Positions 6,347 to 6,722 of a DNA stretch of 6,722 nucleotides are shown here, piece after piece. Below the pieces are notes generated by a model. That model was not told where the DNA came from. It searched no databases and worked only from the letters and a program-made list of their open reading frames with translations. Each line of letters begins with the position of its first letter. The stretch's first letter is position 1. Both the position numbers and the translations under genes were made by a program. The stretch lies in NCBI GenBank assembly GCA_029098205.1, contig JAQXNW010000164.1, forward strand, positions 1 to 6,722, written 5' to 3'. This DNA comes from Eubacteriales bacterium (GTDB lineage Bacteria; Bacillota; Clostridia; Peptostreptococcales; Anaerovoracaceae).

Positions 6347-6377
6347 GTTTTCCTAATTGAAAATAGCCGTATCCGAA

Positions 6378-6722
6378 TCAGCCGATGTCTTCCGGAAGTA
6401 CGAGTGTATGCTCACGATTCAGTTTCTGGAAGAAAGCAATCAGCGTATCCAGCGGTACATTCTGAACATTTTTGTTCGTGCCGCGTATATTCACAGAGAC
6501 GGTTCCTTCTTCCGCTTCTTTTTTCCCGACAACAAGAATGTAAGGATCCTTATACTGTTTGAATTCCTTTATCTTCTCCTTCATATTCTTGTCTTTCAGA
6601 TCGATGTCCGTGCGGATTCCGGCATCCCGGAGCGCGTCCCGGACTTTCAGCGCGTATTCGTTCTGATCGCTTCGAATCGGAACAATCGCCGCCTGATCCG
6701 GAGAAAGCCAGAACGGGAAGCT
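6378..6722 (-). CDS. thrS: Threonyl-tRNA synthetase, C-terminal part
   Basis: The last 114 codons of a gene that enters from the right edge; the ATG at 6584 is internal and not the start. The segment is an anticodon-binding domain of class II synthetases (the fold shared by Thr, Pro, His and Gly enzymes). It opens with SFPFWLSPDQAAIVPI, runs through YALKVRDALRDAGIRTDIDL and KEKIKEFKQYKDPYILVVG, and ends with EEGTVSVNIRG, NVPLDTLIAFF and a short acidic tail. This order and spacing best match ThrRS (compare FPTWLAPVQ, GIRV, KIRE, PYMLV.G.KE and the V.VR.R strand of the E. coli enzyme). The enzyme charges tRNA-Thr in the cytosol; this domain reads the anticodon. The catalytic core is outside the window, so ProRS-like alternatives are not fully excluded. 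In clostridia thrS is often controlled by a T-box upstream of the gene, which would be out of view. Confidence 0.85.
   Translation of the reverse strand, partial: SFPFWLSPDQAAIVPIRSDQNEYALKVRDALRDAGIRTDIDLKDKNMKEKIKEFKQYKDPYILVVGKKEAEEGTVSVNIRGTNKNVQNVPLDTLIAFFQKLNREHTLVLPEDIG

Overview
The window looks like a chromosomal segment of a low-to-mid GC Firmicute of class Clostridia. The evidence is the strong AGGAG-type ribosome binding sites, the clostridial style of the ThrRS and PutP sequences, the remnant of a large serine recombinase, and a Gram-positive cell-wall-anchored CnaB protein. I cannot name the genus from sequence alone.

Layout, left to right. (a) 1-447: the decayed C-terminal end of a large serine recombinase on the minus strand. 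Just upstream of it is an intact-looking minus-strand promoter with two copies of the palindrome TATACCC-N5-GGGTATA, and upstream of that a terminator. (b) 511-1230: a minus-strand short-chain dehydrogenase/reductase (SDR) with its own extended -10 promoter and an operator-like palindrome. (c) 1571-2866: a plus-strand full-length enolase, divergent from the SDR. (d) 3127-4605: a plus-strand surface protein with a signal peptide, a likely internal-thioester adhesin head (Cys79/Gln140), two CnaB domains, a Lys/Pro-rich stalk and a PVNTG sorting signal. (e) 4658-4696: a strong hairpin that serves as a shared terminator for the converging surface protein and symporter genes. (f) 4724-6265: a minus-strand Na+/proline symporter, PutP. 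(g) 6301-6346: a long hairpin between thrS and putP. (h) 6378-6722: the C-terminal end of a minus-strand threonyl-tRNA synthetase that runs off the right edge.

The genes do not form one pathway. Eno, ThrRS and PutP are housekeeping or nutrient genes. The SDR is of unknown substrate. The surface protein stands alone, with no sortase or partner pilin in view. The parts most worth attention are the small thioester-type adhesin with a non-canonical sorting motif and the orphan double-operator promoter beside the recombinase scar. I found no CRISPR array, tRNA, rRNA or complete mobile element, and no clearly new multi-gene system.
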